Positions 7,717-16,514 of a stretch of DNA of 64,000 nucleotides are shown here, piece after piece. Numbering within the stretch: the first letter of the stretch is position 1; each line of letters starts with the position of its first letter. Origin of the DNA: Castellaniella sp. S9 (GTDB lineage Bacteria; Pseudomonadota; Gammaproteobacteria; Burkholderiales; Burkholderiaceae_B); assembly GCF_027257175.1 (NCBI RefSeq), contig NZ_JAPFGD010000013.1, positions 31,158-95,157 of the forward strand, read 5' to 3'. Below the pieces are notes generated by a model. It saw only the letters and a list, made by a program, of their open reading frames with translations, searched no databases and was not told the DNA's origin. A program made the position numbers and the translations under genes.

Positions 7717-8916
7717 ATGACTCTCGATCGTGCCGGGCTCGACGCCCTGATGGAAATCACTTCACGCCCCGAACTGATTTTTGTCCGGGGGCGAGGCTCC
7801 TGGCTCGAGGATCACAACGGCAAGCGATACCTGGATTTCATCCAGGGCTGGGCGGTGAACGCCCTGGGCCACAACGATCCGGCGATCGTCGCCGCCCTGA
7901 CGCGCCAGTCCGGCCTGTTGATCAACCCCTCGCCGGCGTTCTACAACCAGCCCTCGATCGACCTGGCCCGGCGCATCGTGGGCGCGTCCTGTTTCGATCG
8001 CGTGTTTTTCGCCAATAGCGGCGCCGAGGCCAACGAGGGGGCGATCAAGCTCGCGCGCAAGTGGGGCCAGCTGCATCGCAAGGGCGCCTACAAGATCATC
8101 ACCTTCGATCACAGCTTTCACGGCCGCACCCTGGCGACGATGTCGGCCTCGGGCAAGCCCGGCTGGGACCGCAAGTTCGCGCCCCAGGTCGACGGTTTTC
8201 CCAAGGCGGTCCTCAATGACCTGGATTCGGTGCGGGCGCTGATCGATGACCGGACGGTGGCGGTGATGCTCGAGCCGGTGCAGGGCGAGGCCGGCGTGAT
8301 CCCCGCGACGGCCGAATTCCTGCAGGCCCTGCGCGCCCTGACGCGCGAGCGCGACTTGCTGCTGATCGTCGACGAGGTGCAGACGGGCATGGGGCGTACC
8401 GGCGTCCTGTTCGCCCACCAGCTTGCGGGGATCGAGCCGGACATCATGACCCTGGGCAAGGGCATCGGCGGCGGGGTGCCGCTGGCGGCGCTGTGCGCCC
8501 GCGAGGCCGTCAGCTGCTTCGAGCACGGCGACCAGGGCGGCACGTATAACGGTAATCCCCTGATGACCGCCGTGGGCGTGGCAATCTTCGACACCTTGAC
8601 GGCGCCGGGATTCATGGACGCAGTCAACGCCCGGGCGCAGCAATTGTCCGAGGGACTGCTGGCGCTGTCGGCCAAATGGGGTCTGGGCGGCGAACGCGGC
8701 GTGGGCCTGCTGCGCGCCCTGGTGCTGGACCGGGACGAAGGGCCGGCGCTGGTCGAGGCGGCCCGCGATCGCTCGCCCGAGGGCATGCTGTTGAATGCGC
8801 CGCGCGGCAACCTGCTGCGCTTCATGCCCGCCCTGAACGTCGGCGCCGACGAGATCGATACCGCACTGGCCTGGCTCGACGAGCTGTTCGCCCAGGCGCG
8901 TGCCAGGAAAAACTAG
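7717..8916 (+). CDS. argD: Acetylornithine aminotransferase-type class III PLP transaminase
   Basis: This 399-residue fold-type I, class III aminotransferase resembles ArgD, which transfers an amino group between glutamate and N-acetylglutamate semialdehyde in arginine synthesis. Visible signs are NSGAEANEGAIKLAR, the cofactor-contacting FHGRTLATMSASG, VDEVQTGMGRTG, and the PLP lysine (residue 248) in MTLGKGIGGGVPL. The glycine-rich GTYNGNPLMTA region is also typical. ATG 7717 is chosen because the upstream in-frame start would place a terminator hairpin inside the gene. It converges on the MOSC gene, whose stop codon overlaps its own. Other ornithine/omega-amino transaminases of the class cannot be excluded. 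Confidence 0.85.
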   Translation: MTLDRAGLDALMEITSRPELIFVRGRGSWLEDHNGKRYLDFIQGWAVNALGHNDPAIVAALTRQSGLLINPSPAFYNQPSIDLARRIVGASCFDRVFFANSGAEANEGAIKLARKWGQLHRKGAYKIITFDHSFHGRTLATMSASGKPGWDRKFAPQVDGFPKAVLNDLDSVRALIDDRTVAVMLEPVQGEAGVIPATAEFLQALRALTRERDLLLIVDEVQTGMGRTGVLFAHQLAGIEPDIMTLGKGIGGGVPLAALCAREAVSCFEHGDQGGTYNGNPLMTAVGVAIFDTLTAPGFMDAVNARAQQLSEGLLALSAKWGLGGERGVGLLRALVLDRDEGPALVEAARDRSPEGMLLNAPRGNLLRFMPALNVGADEIDTALAWLDELFAQARARKN

Positions 8917-9815
8917 AAATCGAATTCCGGCTCGACGGCGTCGCCCACCTGCAGCCAGGCCTGCCCTTCGGGCAGCGCCGCGATGGCGTTCATGCCGAAT
9001 AGCACGCCCTGCTCGAACTCGCGGTGCCGCGCCAGCGTGCGGCCCGGCTCCGCCGCGGTCCGCCCCGTCCGGGGATCCACGTTCGGGATGGGGCAGCGGG
9101 CGCAGGCCTTGACGAAGGCGAACCCCAGCTCGCCGACGCGAAAACCGGCCAGGTGGTCCTCGTCGTAGGGCTCCAGCCCCTGCAGGACGATGTTCGGGCG
9201 AAAGCGGATCATGTCCACCGGCGCGTGCCCATCGGCCGCCAATTGCCCGTTCAACGCATCCAGCGAATGCCGGTTGGTCACCAGGAAGGGAAAGCCATCC
9301 GCAAAGGCGAATTGGTGCCCGCCGGGCGGCGAGAAGCGCTGGGGCCAGTCCGGGTGGGACTGGATCCAGTGGGCGACATGCAGCCGGCTGGCGGGCCGTT
9401 GGGCCTGCGGGTGCAGATGCAGCAAGCGGCACGGTACGTCCAGGAAGGCGCTGAGCCAGGCGGCGGCCTCGTCGCCCTGGTCCGCGCCCAGCGTGGCGGC
9501 GCCCCAGATGGCCACGGGCACGGCCGGCGCCTCGGGCGACGGCGCGGGCACGAAGCAATCGGCTTGGCCGGGGGCGCGCAGCCACAGGCCGTCCGCCTGC
9601 GGCTCGGGCTGGATCAGCACCATGCGCGGGTACTGGCGCTGGGTGAGAAAGACACCCCTGGCATCGACGATGACCCAGTGTCGATCATGGGCCGGGCCGG
9701 CCTCCGACACGCGGATTCGGGTGTGCGCGATCCCGGCGCAGGATTTGACCGGATAGCTGTAGAGGCTGTGGATGGTGGGGCGCATGGCGGAGGCGGCAAT
9801 CGGGGACGTGCCCAT
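8913..9815 (-). CDS. MOSC domain-containing protein (YcbX/mARC-like)
   Basis: The protein has 300 residues: a MOSC N-terminal beta-barrel (about 12-135, starting IHSLYSYPVKSCAG) and a MOSC domain (about 160-295). The motif KACARCPIPNVDPRTG carries the conserved Cys that ligates molybdenum in mARC/YcbX proteins. Family members bind molybdenum cofactor and reduce N-hydroxylated compounds. The C-terminal 2Fe-2S domain of YcbX is absent. ATG 9815 has GAGAGG at good spacing, whereas an internal ATG at 9785 lacks a ribosome site. The xdhABC genes about 33 kb away also need molybdenum cofactor, but no direct link is visible. Confidence 0.82.
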   Translation of the reverse strand: MGTSPIAASAMRPTIHSLYSYPVKSCAGIAHTRIRVSEAGPAHDRHWVIVDARGVFLTQRQYPRMVLIQPEPQADGLWLRAPGQADCFVPAPSPEAPAVPVAIWGAATLGADQGDEAAAWLSAFLDVPCRLLHLHPQAQRPASRLHVAHWIQSHPDWPQRFSPPGGHQFAFADGFPFLVTNRHSLDALNGQLAADGHAPVDMIRFRPNIVLQGLEPYDEDHLAGFRVGELGFAFVKACARCPIPNVDPRTGRTAAEPGRTLARHREFEQGVLFGMNAIAALPEGQAWLQVGDAVEPEFDF

Positions 9816-9837
9816 TCTAGCGCCTCTCGCACGATGT

Positions 9838-9862
9838 CCCGCCCCGGCAGGGCCGGGGCGGG
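9838..9862 (-). terminator. Strong GC hairpin downstream of malate synthase G gene
   Basis: CCCGCCCCGGC (9838-9848) and GCCGGGGCGGG (9852-9862) are perfect 11-bp arms with a 3-nt loop. It lies 9 nt downstream of the malate synthase stop on the minus strand and just before the MOSC gene start. No U-run follows, so it may end or stabilise the message rather than act as a canonical terminator. Confidence 0.55.
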
Positions 9863-9870
9863 GAAGGGCT

Positions 9871-12045
9871 TTACGCCCGGGCGGCCTGCTCGGCCTTTTT
9901 CACCTGGCGCCAGTGATGCAGCAGGGGCTCGGTGTAGCCATTGGGCTGTTCCAGGCCCTTGAAGATCAGGTCGCTGGCGGCCTTGAAGGCGCACGAGGTG
10001 TCGAAGTGGCCGTCCATGGGCTCGTACAGCGGATCGCCGGCGTTCTGCTTGTCGACCACGGCCGCCATGCGGCGCAGGGTCTGTTCGACCTGTTCGCGCG
10101 TGGTGATGCCATGCAGCAGCCAGTTGGCGATGTGCTGGCTGGAAATCCGCAGCGTTGCGCGGTCTTCCATGAGGCCGACGTCGTGGATGTCGGGCACCTT
10201 GGAGCAGCCGACGCCCTGATCGATCCAGCGCACCACGTAGCCGAGGATGCCCTGGGTGTTGTTGTCCAGTTCCTGCTGGATCTGCTCGGGCGTCCAGTTC
10301 GGCTCGCGGGCCACGGGCACGGTCAGGATGCGGTCGAGGTAGTCCTCATGGTGGTTTTCGAGGGACTTCTGGACCTCGACCACGTCGACCTGATGGTAGT
10401 GCAGCGCGTGCAGGGTCGCGGCCGTGGGCGACGGCACCCAGGCGGTGTTGCCGCCGGCCTTCACGTGGGCGATCTTTTGCTTGAGCATGTCGGCCATCAG
10501 GTCGGGCATGGCCCACATGCCCTTGCCGATCTGGGCATGGCCGCGCAGGCCGCATTCCAGGCCGGTCTGCACGTTGTTCTGCTCGTAGGCCTGGATCCAT
10601 TCGCGGTTCTTCATGTCGCCCTTGCGCTCCATGGCGCCGGCCCGCATGGAGGTGTGGATCTCGTCGCCCGTGCGGTCCAGGAAACCGGTGTTGATGAACA
10701 CGACGCGCTCGGCGGCCGCGGCGATGCAGGCCTTGAGGTTGACGCTGGTGCGGCGCTCCTCGTCCATGATGCCCATCTTGATCGTGTTGGGCGCCAAGCC
10801 CAGCAGGGCCTCGGTGCGGGCGAAGATCTCGTTGGCGAAGGCCACCTCGTCGGGGCCGTGCATCTTGGGCTTGACCACGTAGACCGAGCCGGTGCGGGAG
10901 TTGCGACGGCTCTGGAGGTCGGGCATCGCGGTCAAGACGGTCATGACCGCATCGAGGATGCCCTCGGGGATCTCGCGGCCTTGCTCGTCGAGGATGGCCG
11001 GATTGGTCATCAGGTGACCGACGTTGCGCACCAGCATCAGCGAGCGCCCGTGCAGGGTCGCCGGGCTGCCGTCCAGCGCGGTGTACTCGCGATCGGGATT
11101 GAGGCGGCGCGTGATCGTCTTGCCGCCCTTGACCAGGTCCTCGACGAGGGTGCCCTTCATGAGGCCGAACCAATTGCGGTAGGCCAGCACCTTGTCCTCG
11201 GCATCGACGGCGGTGACGGAGTCCTCGCAGTCCATGATGGTGGTCACCGCCGCCTCGACGACGATGTCCTTGATATGCGCGGTATCGGTCTTGCCGATGG
11301 GGTGCTCGGCGTCGAACTGCACCTCGAAGTACAGGCCGTTGTGGCAGAAGACCAGGGCCTCGGGTTGCTGGGGCGCGCCACGATAGCCGGCCAGCACGCC
11401 GGCATCCGCCAGTGTCGTGGCCTGGCCGTCGGCCAAGGTCGCGTGGAGCGCGCCGTCGGCCACCGCGTAGGCGCGGGCGTCGCGGTGCGAGCCTTGGGCC
11501 AAGGGGATGGTGTCATCGAGGAATTGGCGGGCAAAGGCGATGACCTTGGCGCCGCGCACAGGGTTGTAGCCGCCGCTGCGCTGCGCGCCATCCTCGTCCG
11601 AGATGGCGTCCGTGCCGTACAGGGCGTCGTACAGGCTGCCCCAGCGCGCATTGGCGGCGTTCAGGGCATAGCGGGCGTTCATGACGGGCACCACCAGTTG
11701 GGGGCCCGCCCGGACGGCCATCTCGGCATCGACGTTGGCGGTGGTGACGGCAACCTGTGCCGGTGCGTCCTTGAGATAGCCGATGTCCTTCAGGAAGGCC
11801 CGGTAGGCGGCCGGGTCGGCGATGGCGCCGGGGTGCTTGTCGTACCACTCGTCGAGGGCCGTCTGCAGGCGGTCGCGCTCGGCAAGCAGTTCGCGGTTCC
11901 GCGGGGCGAGGTCGCGGACGATACCCGCCAGGCCTTGCCAGAAGGCGTCGGCTCGTACGCCGGTGCCCGGCAGGGCTTCTTGTTCGACGAATTGGTGCAG
12001 CACGGCTGCGACCTGGAGTCCGTGGCAGGCGATGCGGTCGGTCAT
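9871..12045 (-). CDS. glcB: Malate synthase G
   Basis: This 724-residue protein has the full length of the monomeric G isoform, which condenses glyoxylate with acetyl-CoA to malate. Typical segments are [51 protein letters not shown] with the substrate Arg, and [16 protein letters not shown]. It lies 81 bp downstream of a GntR regulator on the same strand and opposite a FAD/Fe-S dehydrogenase, GlcG-like and glyoxylate aminotransferase genes. That setting matches use of glycolate or glyoxylate as a carbon source. The start [10 protein letters not shown] agrees with homologues. Confidence 0.96.
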   Translation of the reverse strand: MTDRIACHGLQVAAVLHQFVEQEALPGTGVRADAFWQGLAGIVRDLAPRNRELLAERDRLQTALDEWYDKHPGAIADPAAYRAFLKDIGYLKDAPAQVAVTTANVDAEMAVRAGPQLVVPVMNARYALNAANARWGSLYDALYGTDAISDEDGAQRSGGYNPVRGAKVIAFARQFLDDTIPLAQGSHRDARAYAVADGALHATLADGQATTLADAGVLAGYRGAPQQPEALVFCHNGLYFEVQFDAEHPIGKTDTAHIKDIVVEAAVTTIMDCEDSVTAVDAEDKVLAYRNWFGLMKGTLVEDLVKGGKTITRRLNPDREYTALDGSPATLHGRSLMLVRNVGHLMTNPAILDEQGREIPEGILDAVMTVLTAMPDLQSRRNSRTGSVYVVKPKMHGPDEVAFANEIFARTEALLGLAPNTIKMGIMDEERRTSVNLKACIAAAAERVVFINTGFLDRTGDEIHTSMRAGAMERKGDMKNREWIQAYEQNNVQTGLECGLRGHAQIGKGMWAMPDLMADMLKQKIAHVKAGGNTAWVPSPTAATLHALHYHQVDVVEVQKSLENHHEDYLDRILTVPVAREPNWTPEQIQQELDNNTQGILGYVVRWIDQGVGCSKVPDIHDVGLMEDRATLRISSQHIANWLLHGITTREQVEQTLRRMAAVVDKQNAGDPLYEPMDGHFDTSCAFKAASDLIFKGLEQPNGYTEPLLHHWRQVKKAEQAARA

Positions 12046-12126
12046 GGCAGTCCTTGATAAACGTTCAGGGTTTGTCCTGATTATAGGAGGTCTTGTATAA
12101 GAGTTGAAGACGAGGCGGCGCCGTCG

Positions 12127-12834
12127 TCAATCCTGGCCGGATTCGGCGAGCATCCGGAGGACGGCGTCGCGCTTTTTGAGCAGATGCGCGCGCAGGATCG
12201 TCGCCAGGCCTTCGCCGTCGCGGGCCTCCAGCGCCTTGATCATGTCGCTGTGTTCGTCGACGGCCTTGTCCCACTTGGCCTGTTCCAGGTTCGAGCGGAA
12301 ACGCAGGGCCTGCAGGCGACGATTGGTGGTGACATAGATCTGCCGCAGCGCGCCGTTGCGGGCCGCCAGGTTGATCCGGTCGTGGATTTCGTGGTTTTTT
12401 GCGTAGTAGCCCGGCAGGTCGCGCTGGGCATGGCATGCCAGCATGGTGTAGTGCAAGGCCTTGAGTTCGGCCAGTTCGGACTGGGTGATGCGCTCGCAGG
12501 CCAGCAAGCCCGAAAACGCCTCCAGGCCGCTCATCAGTTCGAACATTTCGCGGATCTCGGCTTCGGACATGCGAAATACCGCCGCGCCGCGGTTGGGCGT
12601 GATGTCGACCAGGCCCTCGGCGGCGAGCACCTTGAGCGCCTCGCGCAGGGGCGTGCGGGAAATGCCCAGGGTATCGCACAGCTCGCGCTCGTTGAGCTTG
12701 GTGCCTGGGGGCAGCATGCCCTCGACGATGAAATTGCGCAGGTGCTCCACGACCGTGTCGTGCAGGCGCAGGCGCGCGAGCCGCGGCAATTGCGCAGGGG
12801 AAGTGGTAGTCAGCTCCTCATCTGTATTTTGCAT
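12127..12834 (-). CDS. GntR-family regulator, FCD (FadR) subgroup
   Basis: The protein has 235 residues: a winged helix-turn-helix at about 20-90 (LNERELCDTLGISRTPLREAL) and an all-helical FCD ligand domain from about 100, with His and acidic residues (HEIHDRIN, DEHSDMIKAL) that bind metal or carboxylates in this family. It is encoded between malate synthase G and the divergent FAD/Fe-S dehydrogenase, a position like that of the glycolate regulator GlcC. The effector may therefore be glycolate or glyoxylate, which is inference from context. The AT-rich spacer upstream contains operator candidates. Confidence 0.9.
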   Translation of the reverse strand: MQNTDEELTTTSPAQLPRLARLRLHDTVVEHLRNFIVEGMLPPGTKLNERELCDTLGISRTPLREALKVLAAEGLVDITPNRGAAVFRMSEAEIREMFELMSGLEAFSGLLACERITQSELAELKALHYTMLACHAQRDLPGYYAKNHEIHDRINLAARNGALRQIYVTTNRRLQALRFRSNLEQAKWDKAVDEHSDMIKALEARDGEGLATILRAHLLKKRDAVLRMLAESGQD

Positions 12835-13017
12835 ACATAAATAAAGATCTAAAGAACGAAAAGTACTTGCTATGTTACTCGAACGTCCTTTGTTAATAAA
12901 GCGCTAGGGTAAACACTGAGAAAAATCGCTCGTTTTTGCTTTTCTTTTAATGGGGGAATTGTTAAGGTATTTTGAATTCAAAATTAAATATTCTTTCCTC
13001 TTGGTAGAGTGGTCTTG
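12835..13017. promoter_or_regulatory. AT-rich divergent promoter region (GntR / FAD dehydrogenase)
   Basis: This 183-bp gap is much richer in A+T than its surroundings and must contain promoters for both divergent genes. It holds a perfect 16-bp palindrome (12969-12984, listed separately) and TTTGCATACATAAA beside the GntR start, which resembles half of the TGTATACA-type sites bound by some FCD-GntR proteins. No promoter hexamers are assigned with confidence. Confidence 0.5.
12969..12984. promoter_or_regulatory. Perfect 16-bp palindrome upstream of the FAD/Fe-S dehydrogenase gene
   Basis: ATTTTGAATTCAAAAT is fully self-complementary. It ends 33 bp before the ATG at 13018. A site here would overlap or lie just downstream of the promoter, so a repressor is the natural guess, and the divergent GntR protein is the nearest candidate. 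Binding is inferred, not seen. Confidence 0.5.
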
Positions 13018-16000
13018 ATGGATGCCCCGGTTTCCCAGAAAGTGATCCATGCCGGCAAGATGCGCAACGTCCTGTCCGAGCGGCTTGCGCGAGAGGTTCG
13101 TGGCGACGTGCTGTTCAGCCGGGGCGATCGCGGCCGTTATGCGACTGACGCGTCGATTTATCAAGTGGATCCGATCGGCGTGCTGGTGCCCGAGACTTTC
13201 GACGATGTCCGGGTGGCGGTCGATATGTGCCGCGACCTGCGGGTGCCTTTGGTGGCTCGGGGGGCGGGGACGTCCCAGTGCGGGCAGACGGTGGGCGAGG
13301 CCCTCGTCCTGGATAACAGCAAATATCTGAACCAGCTCGTCGAACTGGATGTCGCCGGCATGACGGCCACCGTCGAGCCTGGCATTGTGCTGGATCAGCT
13401 GAATGCGAAGTTGCGGCCTCATGGCGTGTGGTTTCCCGTCGATGTCAGTACCTCGGCCCAATGCACGCTGGGCGGTATGGCGGGCAATAACTCTTGCGGC
13501 TCGCGCTCGATCGCCTATGGCAACATGGTTCACAACGTCCTGGGCATCGATGCCTTGCTGTCCGACGGAACCGTGGGGCATTTTGGACCCCTGACCGGCA
13601 TGCCGACGGACCGGACGCGCATCGGGACGCTCGTGCGCCGGTTGGGCGATCTCGCCGCACGCGAGCGCGACGAGATCGCACGACAGGTGCCCAAGGTCCT
13701 GCGCCGGGTCGGCGGCTACAACCTGGATATCTTCAATCCCCAGAGCGTGCGGCCCTACACCGCGGACGGCAGCGTCAACCTGGCGCATCTGCTGGTCGGC
13801 AGCGAAGGCACGCTGGCCGTCACCCGCCGGCTCACCCTCAAGCTCTCGCCGCTGCCGTCGAACAAGATCCTGGGCGTGGTGAATTTCCCTTCCCTGCGCG
13901 CCGCCATGGAGTCCGCGCAGCATATCGTGACGCTGGGGCCGACCGCGGTCGAATTGGTGGATCACACCATGATCACGCTCAGCCGCGGAAATCCGGCCTT
14001 TTCCGCGGTGATCGAACGCGCCCTGATCGGCGAGCCGCAAGCGCTATTGCTGGTGGAGTTCGCCGGCGCGGACCGCGCCGCGCAACTGCACAAGCTCGAG
14101 CAGTTGGTCGAGCTCATGGGCGACCTGGGGTTGCCGGATTGCGTGGTGCGCATGCCCGAGGCCAAGGCGCAGCAGGCTCTGTGGGGGGTGCGCAAGGCCG
14201 GGCTGAACATCATGATGAGCATGCGCGGCGATGGCAAGCCCGTATCCTTCATCGAGGACTGCGCGGTGCCGCTCGAGCACCTGGCCGACTACACCAGTCG
14301 CCTGACCGAAGTGTTCCAGAAGCACGGCACCAGCGGCACCTGGTACGCCCATGCGTCCGTGGGCACGCTGCACGTGCGTCCGATCCTCGACATGCGCGTG
14401 GATGGCGCCGCCAAGATGCGCGCGATCGCCGAAGAGGCCAGCGCCATCGTGCGTGAATACAAGGGTGCCTATTCCGGCGAACATGGCGACGGCCTGGTGC
14501 GCACCGAGTGGGTGTCCTGGCAATTCGGCCCCAAGCTGACCCAGGCCTTCGAAGAGATCAAGGCGCTGTTCGATCCGGACGGCCTGCTGAACCCCGGCAA
14601 GATCGTCCACGGTCCCAAAATGGACGACGCCTCGCTGTTTCGCTTCAAGCCGACCTACCAGGTGCTGCCCTTCGAGCCGGCGCTCGACTGGGCGGCCTGG
14701 AACGTGACGCAGGACGCCGTGGCGCAGACGGTCGGCGCGCCCGGCTCGGGCGACGACCCGACGGGCGGCTTCGCCAAGGCCATCGAGATGTGCAACAACA
14801 ATGGCCATTGTCGCAAGTTCGACGCGGGCACCATGTGCCCCAGCTATCGCGTCACGCGCGACGAGCAGCACTTGACGCGCGGGCGCGCGAACACGCTGCG
14901 CCTGGCGCTGTCCGGGCAGATGGGGCCGGATGCCTTCACCTCCGAGGAGGTGCGTCGCAGTCTGGACCTGTGCGTGAGCTGCAAGGGCTGCAAGCGCGAA
15001 TGCCCCACGGGCGTCGACATGGCCCGGATGAAGATCGAGTTCCTGTACCAGTGGCAGCGGCGCCACGGCGTGGCGCTGCGGGCCCGGCTGATCGCCACCA
15101 TGCCCAAATGGGCGCCCTGGGCGGCGCGCCTGCCCTGGCTGTTCAACCTGCGCGACACACTGCCCGGCCTGGCCGGACTGTCCGAGAAATGGCTGGGGTT
15201 CGCGGCGCGCCGCACATTACCAAAATGGCGCCGGGACACGTTCCTGTCGGCGGCGCCCGACGAGCACGCCGAGGACGCGGATGTGGTGCTGTTCGCCGAC
15301 ACCTTCAACAACTACCTGGAGCCCGGCAATGCGCGCGCCGCGCTGAAGGTCCTGCGCGCCGCCGGCTACCGGGTGCACGTGGCGCGGGCCGCCCGCACCG
15401 ATGCGCAGCCCACCCGCCCGTTGTGCTGCGGGCGTACCTACCTGTCGGCCGGCCTGGTCGACGAGGCGCGGCGCGAGGCGCAGCGGGTCATCGAGGCCTT
15501 GCGGCCGTTCGTCGCGCGGGGCGTGCCGGTCGTCGGCCTGGAACCGTCCTGCCTGCTGTCGCTGCGCGACGAGTTCCTGGTCATGGGCCTGGGCGACGAG
15601 GCGCAGGCGCTGGCCAAGCAATCGTTCCTGTTCGAGGAATTCCTCGCGCGGGCGCACCAGGCCGGCACCTTGAAACTGGACCTCAAGCCCCTGCCGCAAA
15701 AGCGCGCGCTGCTGCATGGGCATTGCCACCAGAAAGCGTTCGACGCGGTCAAGCCGGTGCAGGCCGTGCTGGGCCTGGTGCCTGGCCTCGAGGTCCAGTT
15801 GATCGAGTCCAGCTGTTGCGGCATGGCCGGCAGCTTCGGCTATGAGGCCGGCCACTACGACATCTCGATGAAGATGGCCGAGCTGTCATTGCTGCCGGCC
15901 GTGCGCGCGGCCGGCCCGGACGATCTCGTCGTGGCCGACGGCACCAGCTGCCGCCACCAGATCGCGGACGGGGCGCAGCGCCGCGCCGAGCACGTGGCGT

Positions 16001-16026
16001 GCGTCCTCGAGCGGGCGCTGCCATGA
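13018..16026 (+). CDS. FAD-linked oxidase fused to Fe-S domain (glycolate/D-2-hydroxyacid dehydrogenase type)
   Basis: This 1002-residue fusion corresponds to GlcD plus GlcF. Order: FAD-binding PCMH domain (about 40-240, with VARGAGTSQCGQTVG and GGMAGNNSCGSRS), FAD-oxidase C-terminal domain (about 260-540), a dicluster 4Fe-4S domain with Cys motifs near 592 (CNNNGHC) and 652 (CVSCKGCKRECP), and CCG cysteine-rich domains near 800 and 900-945 (SCCGMAGSFGYE). Such enzymes oxidise D-2-hydroxyacids (lactate, glycolate, 2-hydroxyglutarate) and feed electrons to the quinone pool. Location next to glcB, GlcG-like and glyoxylate aminotransferase genes favours glycolate, which is inference. A GTG at 13009 is also in frame. 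Confidence 0.88.
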   Translation: MDAPVSQKVIHAGKMRNVLSERLAREVRGDVLFSRGDRGRYATDASIYQVDPIGVLVPETFDDVRVAVDMCRDLRVPLVARGAGTSQCGQTVGEALVLDNSKYLNQLVELDVAGMTATVEPGIVLDQLNAKLRPHGVWFPVDVSTSAQCTLGGMAGNNSCGSRSIAYGNMVHNVLGIDALLSDGTVGHFGPLTGMPTDRTRIGTLVRRLGDLAARERDEIARQVPKVLRRVGGYNLDIFNPQSVRPYTADGSVNLAHLLVGSEGTLAVTRRLTLKLSPLPSNKILGVVNFPSLRAAMESAQHIVTLGPTAVELVDHTMITLSRGNPAFSAVIERALIGEPQALLLVEFAGADRAAQLHKLEQLVELMGDLGLPDCVVRMPEAKAQQALWGVRKAGLNIMMSMRGDGKPVSFIEDCAVPLEHLADYTSRLTEVFQKHGTSGTWYAHASVGTLHVRPILDMRVDGAAKMRAIAEEASAIVREYKGAYSGEHGDGLVRTEWVSWQFGPKLTQAFEEIKALFDPDGLLNPGKIVHGPKMDDASLFRFKPTYQVLPFEPALDWAAWNVTQDAVAQTVGAPGSGDDPTGGFAKAIEMCNNNGHCRKFDAGTMCPSYRVTRDEQHLTRGRANTLRLALSGQMGPDAFTSEEVRRSLDLCVSCKGCKRECPTGVDMARMKIEFLYQWQRRHGVALRARLIATMPKWAPWAARLPWLFNLRDTLPGLAGLSEKWLGFAARRTLPKWRRDTFLSAAPDEHAEDADVVLFADTFNNYLEPGNARAALKVLRAAGYRVHVARAARTDAQPTRPLCCGRTYLSAGLVDEARREAQRVIEALRPFVARGVPVVGLEPSCLLSLRDEFLVMGLGDEAQALAKQSFLFEEFLARAHQAGTLKLDLKPLPQKRALLHGHCHQKAFDAVKPVQAVLGLVPGLEVQLIESSCCGMAGSFGYEAGHYDISMKMAELSLLPAVRAAGPDDLVVADGTSCRHQIADGAQRRAEHVACVLERALP

Positions 16027-16056
16027 AGGCCGGCGAGTTTCCCTTGGAGTGTAGAC

Positions 16057-16464
16057 ATGAAGACAAAACCCGTATTAACGATTGACGACGTCAGGACCAT
16101 TCTGGATGCCGCCAGCCGGTACGCGCGCGAGCACGACTGGAACGTGACGATTTCCGTGGTCGATGACGGCGGCCACCTGCTGGGCATGTTGCGTCTGGAT
16201 GGGGCGGCACCGCTCACGGCGGTGATTTCGCCGGGCAAGGCGCGCGTATCGGCGCTTGGGCGGCGCGAGTCCGGCACATATGAACAAAGTATCAACGAGG
16301 GCCGGTATGCCTATTTGTCCGTGCCCATGGACGCCATGCTCGAGGGCGGCGTGCCCATCGTCGTCGACGGGCAGGTCGTGGGTGCCGTCGGCGTGTCCGG
16401 CGTGAAATCGACGCAGGACGTGGAGATCGCCAAGGCCGGCATCGCGGCTCTTTCCGGTCGGTAA
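16057..16464 (+). CDS. GlcG/HbpS-family protein
   Basis: This 135-residue single-domain protein of the GlcG/HbpS (DUF336) family shows the diagnostic VVDDGGHLLGMLRLDGA, SPGKARVSALGR and GQVVGAVGVSGVKSTQD segments. Family members bind haem or cobalamin, or are accessory proteins of diol and glycolate metabolism; the exact role of GlcG is unknown. It follows the FAD/Fe-S dehydrogenase by 30 bp, as glcG follows glcDEF in E. coli, so it probably belongs to the same operon. A paralogue sits in the gcl operon at 30071-30484. Confidence 0.88.
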   Translation: MKTKPVLTIDDVRTILDAASRYAREHDWNVTISVVDDGGHLLGMLRLDGAAPLTAVISPGKARVSALGRRESGTYEQSINEGRYAYLSVPMDAMLEGGVPIVVDGQVVGAVGVSGVKSTQDVEIAKAGIAALSGR

Positions 16465-16514
16465 GCACCGGCCGTATTGAATCTTGAATATCACTTTTTG
16501 AGGGCAATCCAGAT

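Noticed and set aside
9772..12057. 761-codon open frame opposite malate synthase G
   Set aside because: It is an antisense shadow caused by high third-position GC; composition is His/Gly/Ala/Asp-rich with no domain, while the other strand encodes a full-length known enzyme.
12969..12984. Palindrome as a terminator
   Set aside because: It has no loop and no T-run in either direction, and it lies in a divergent promoter region.
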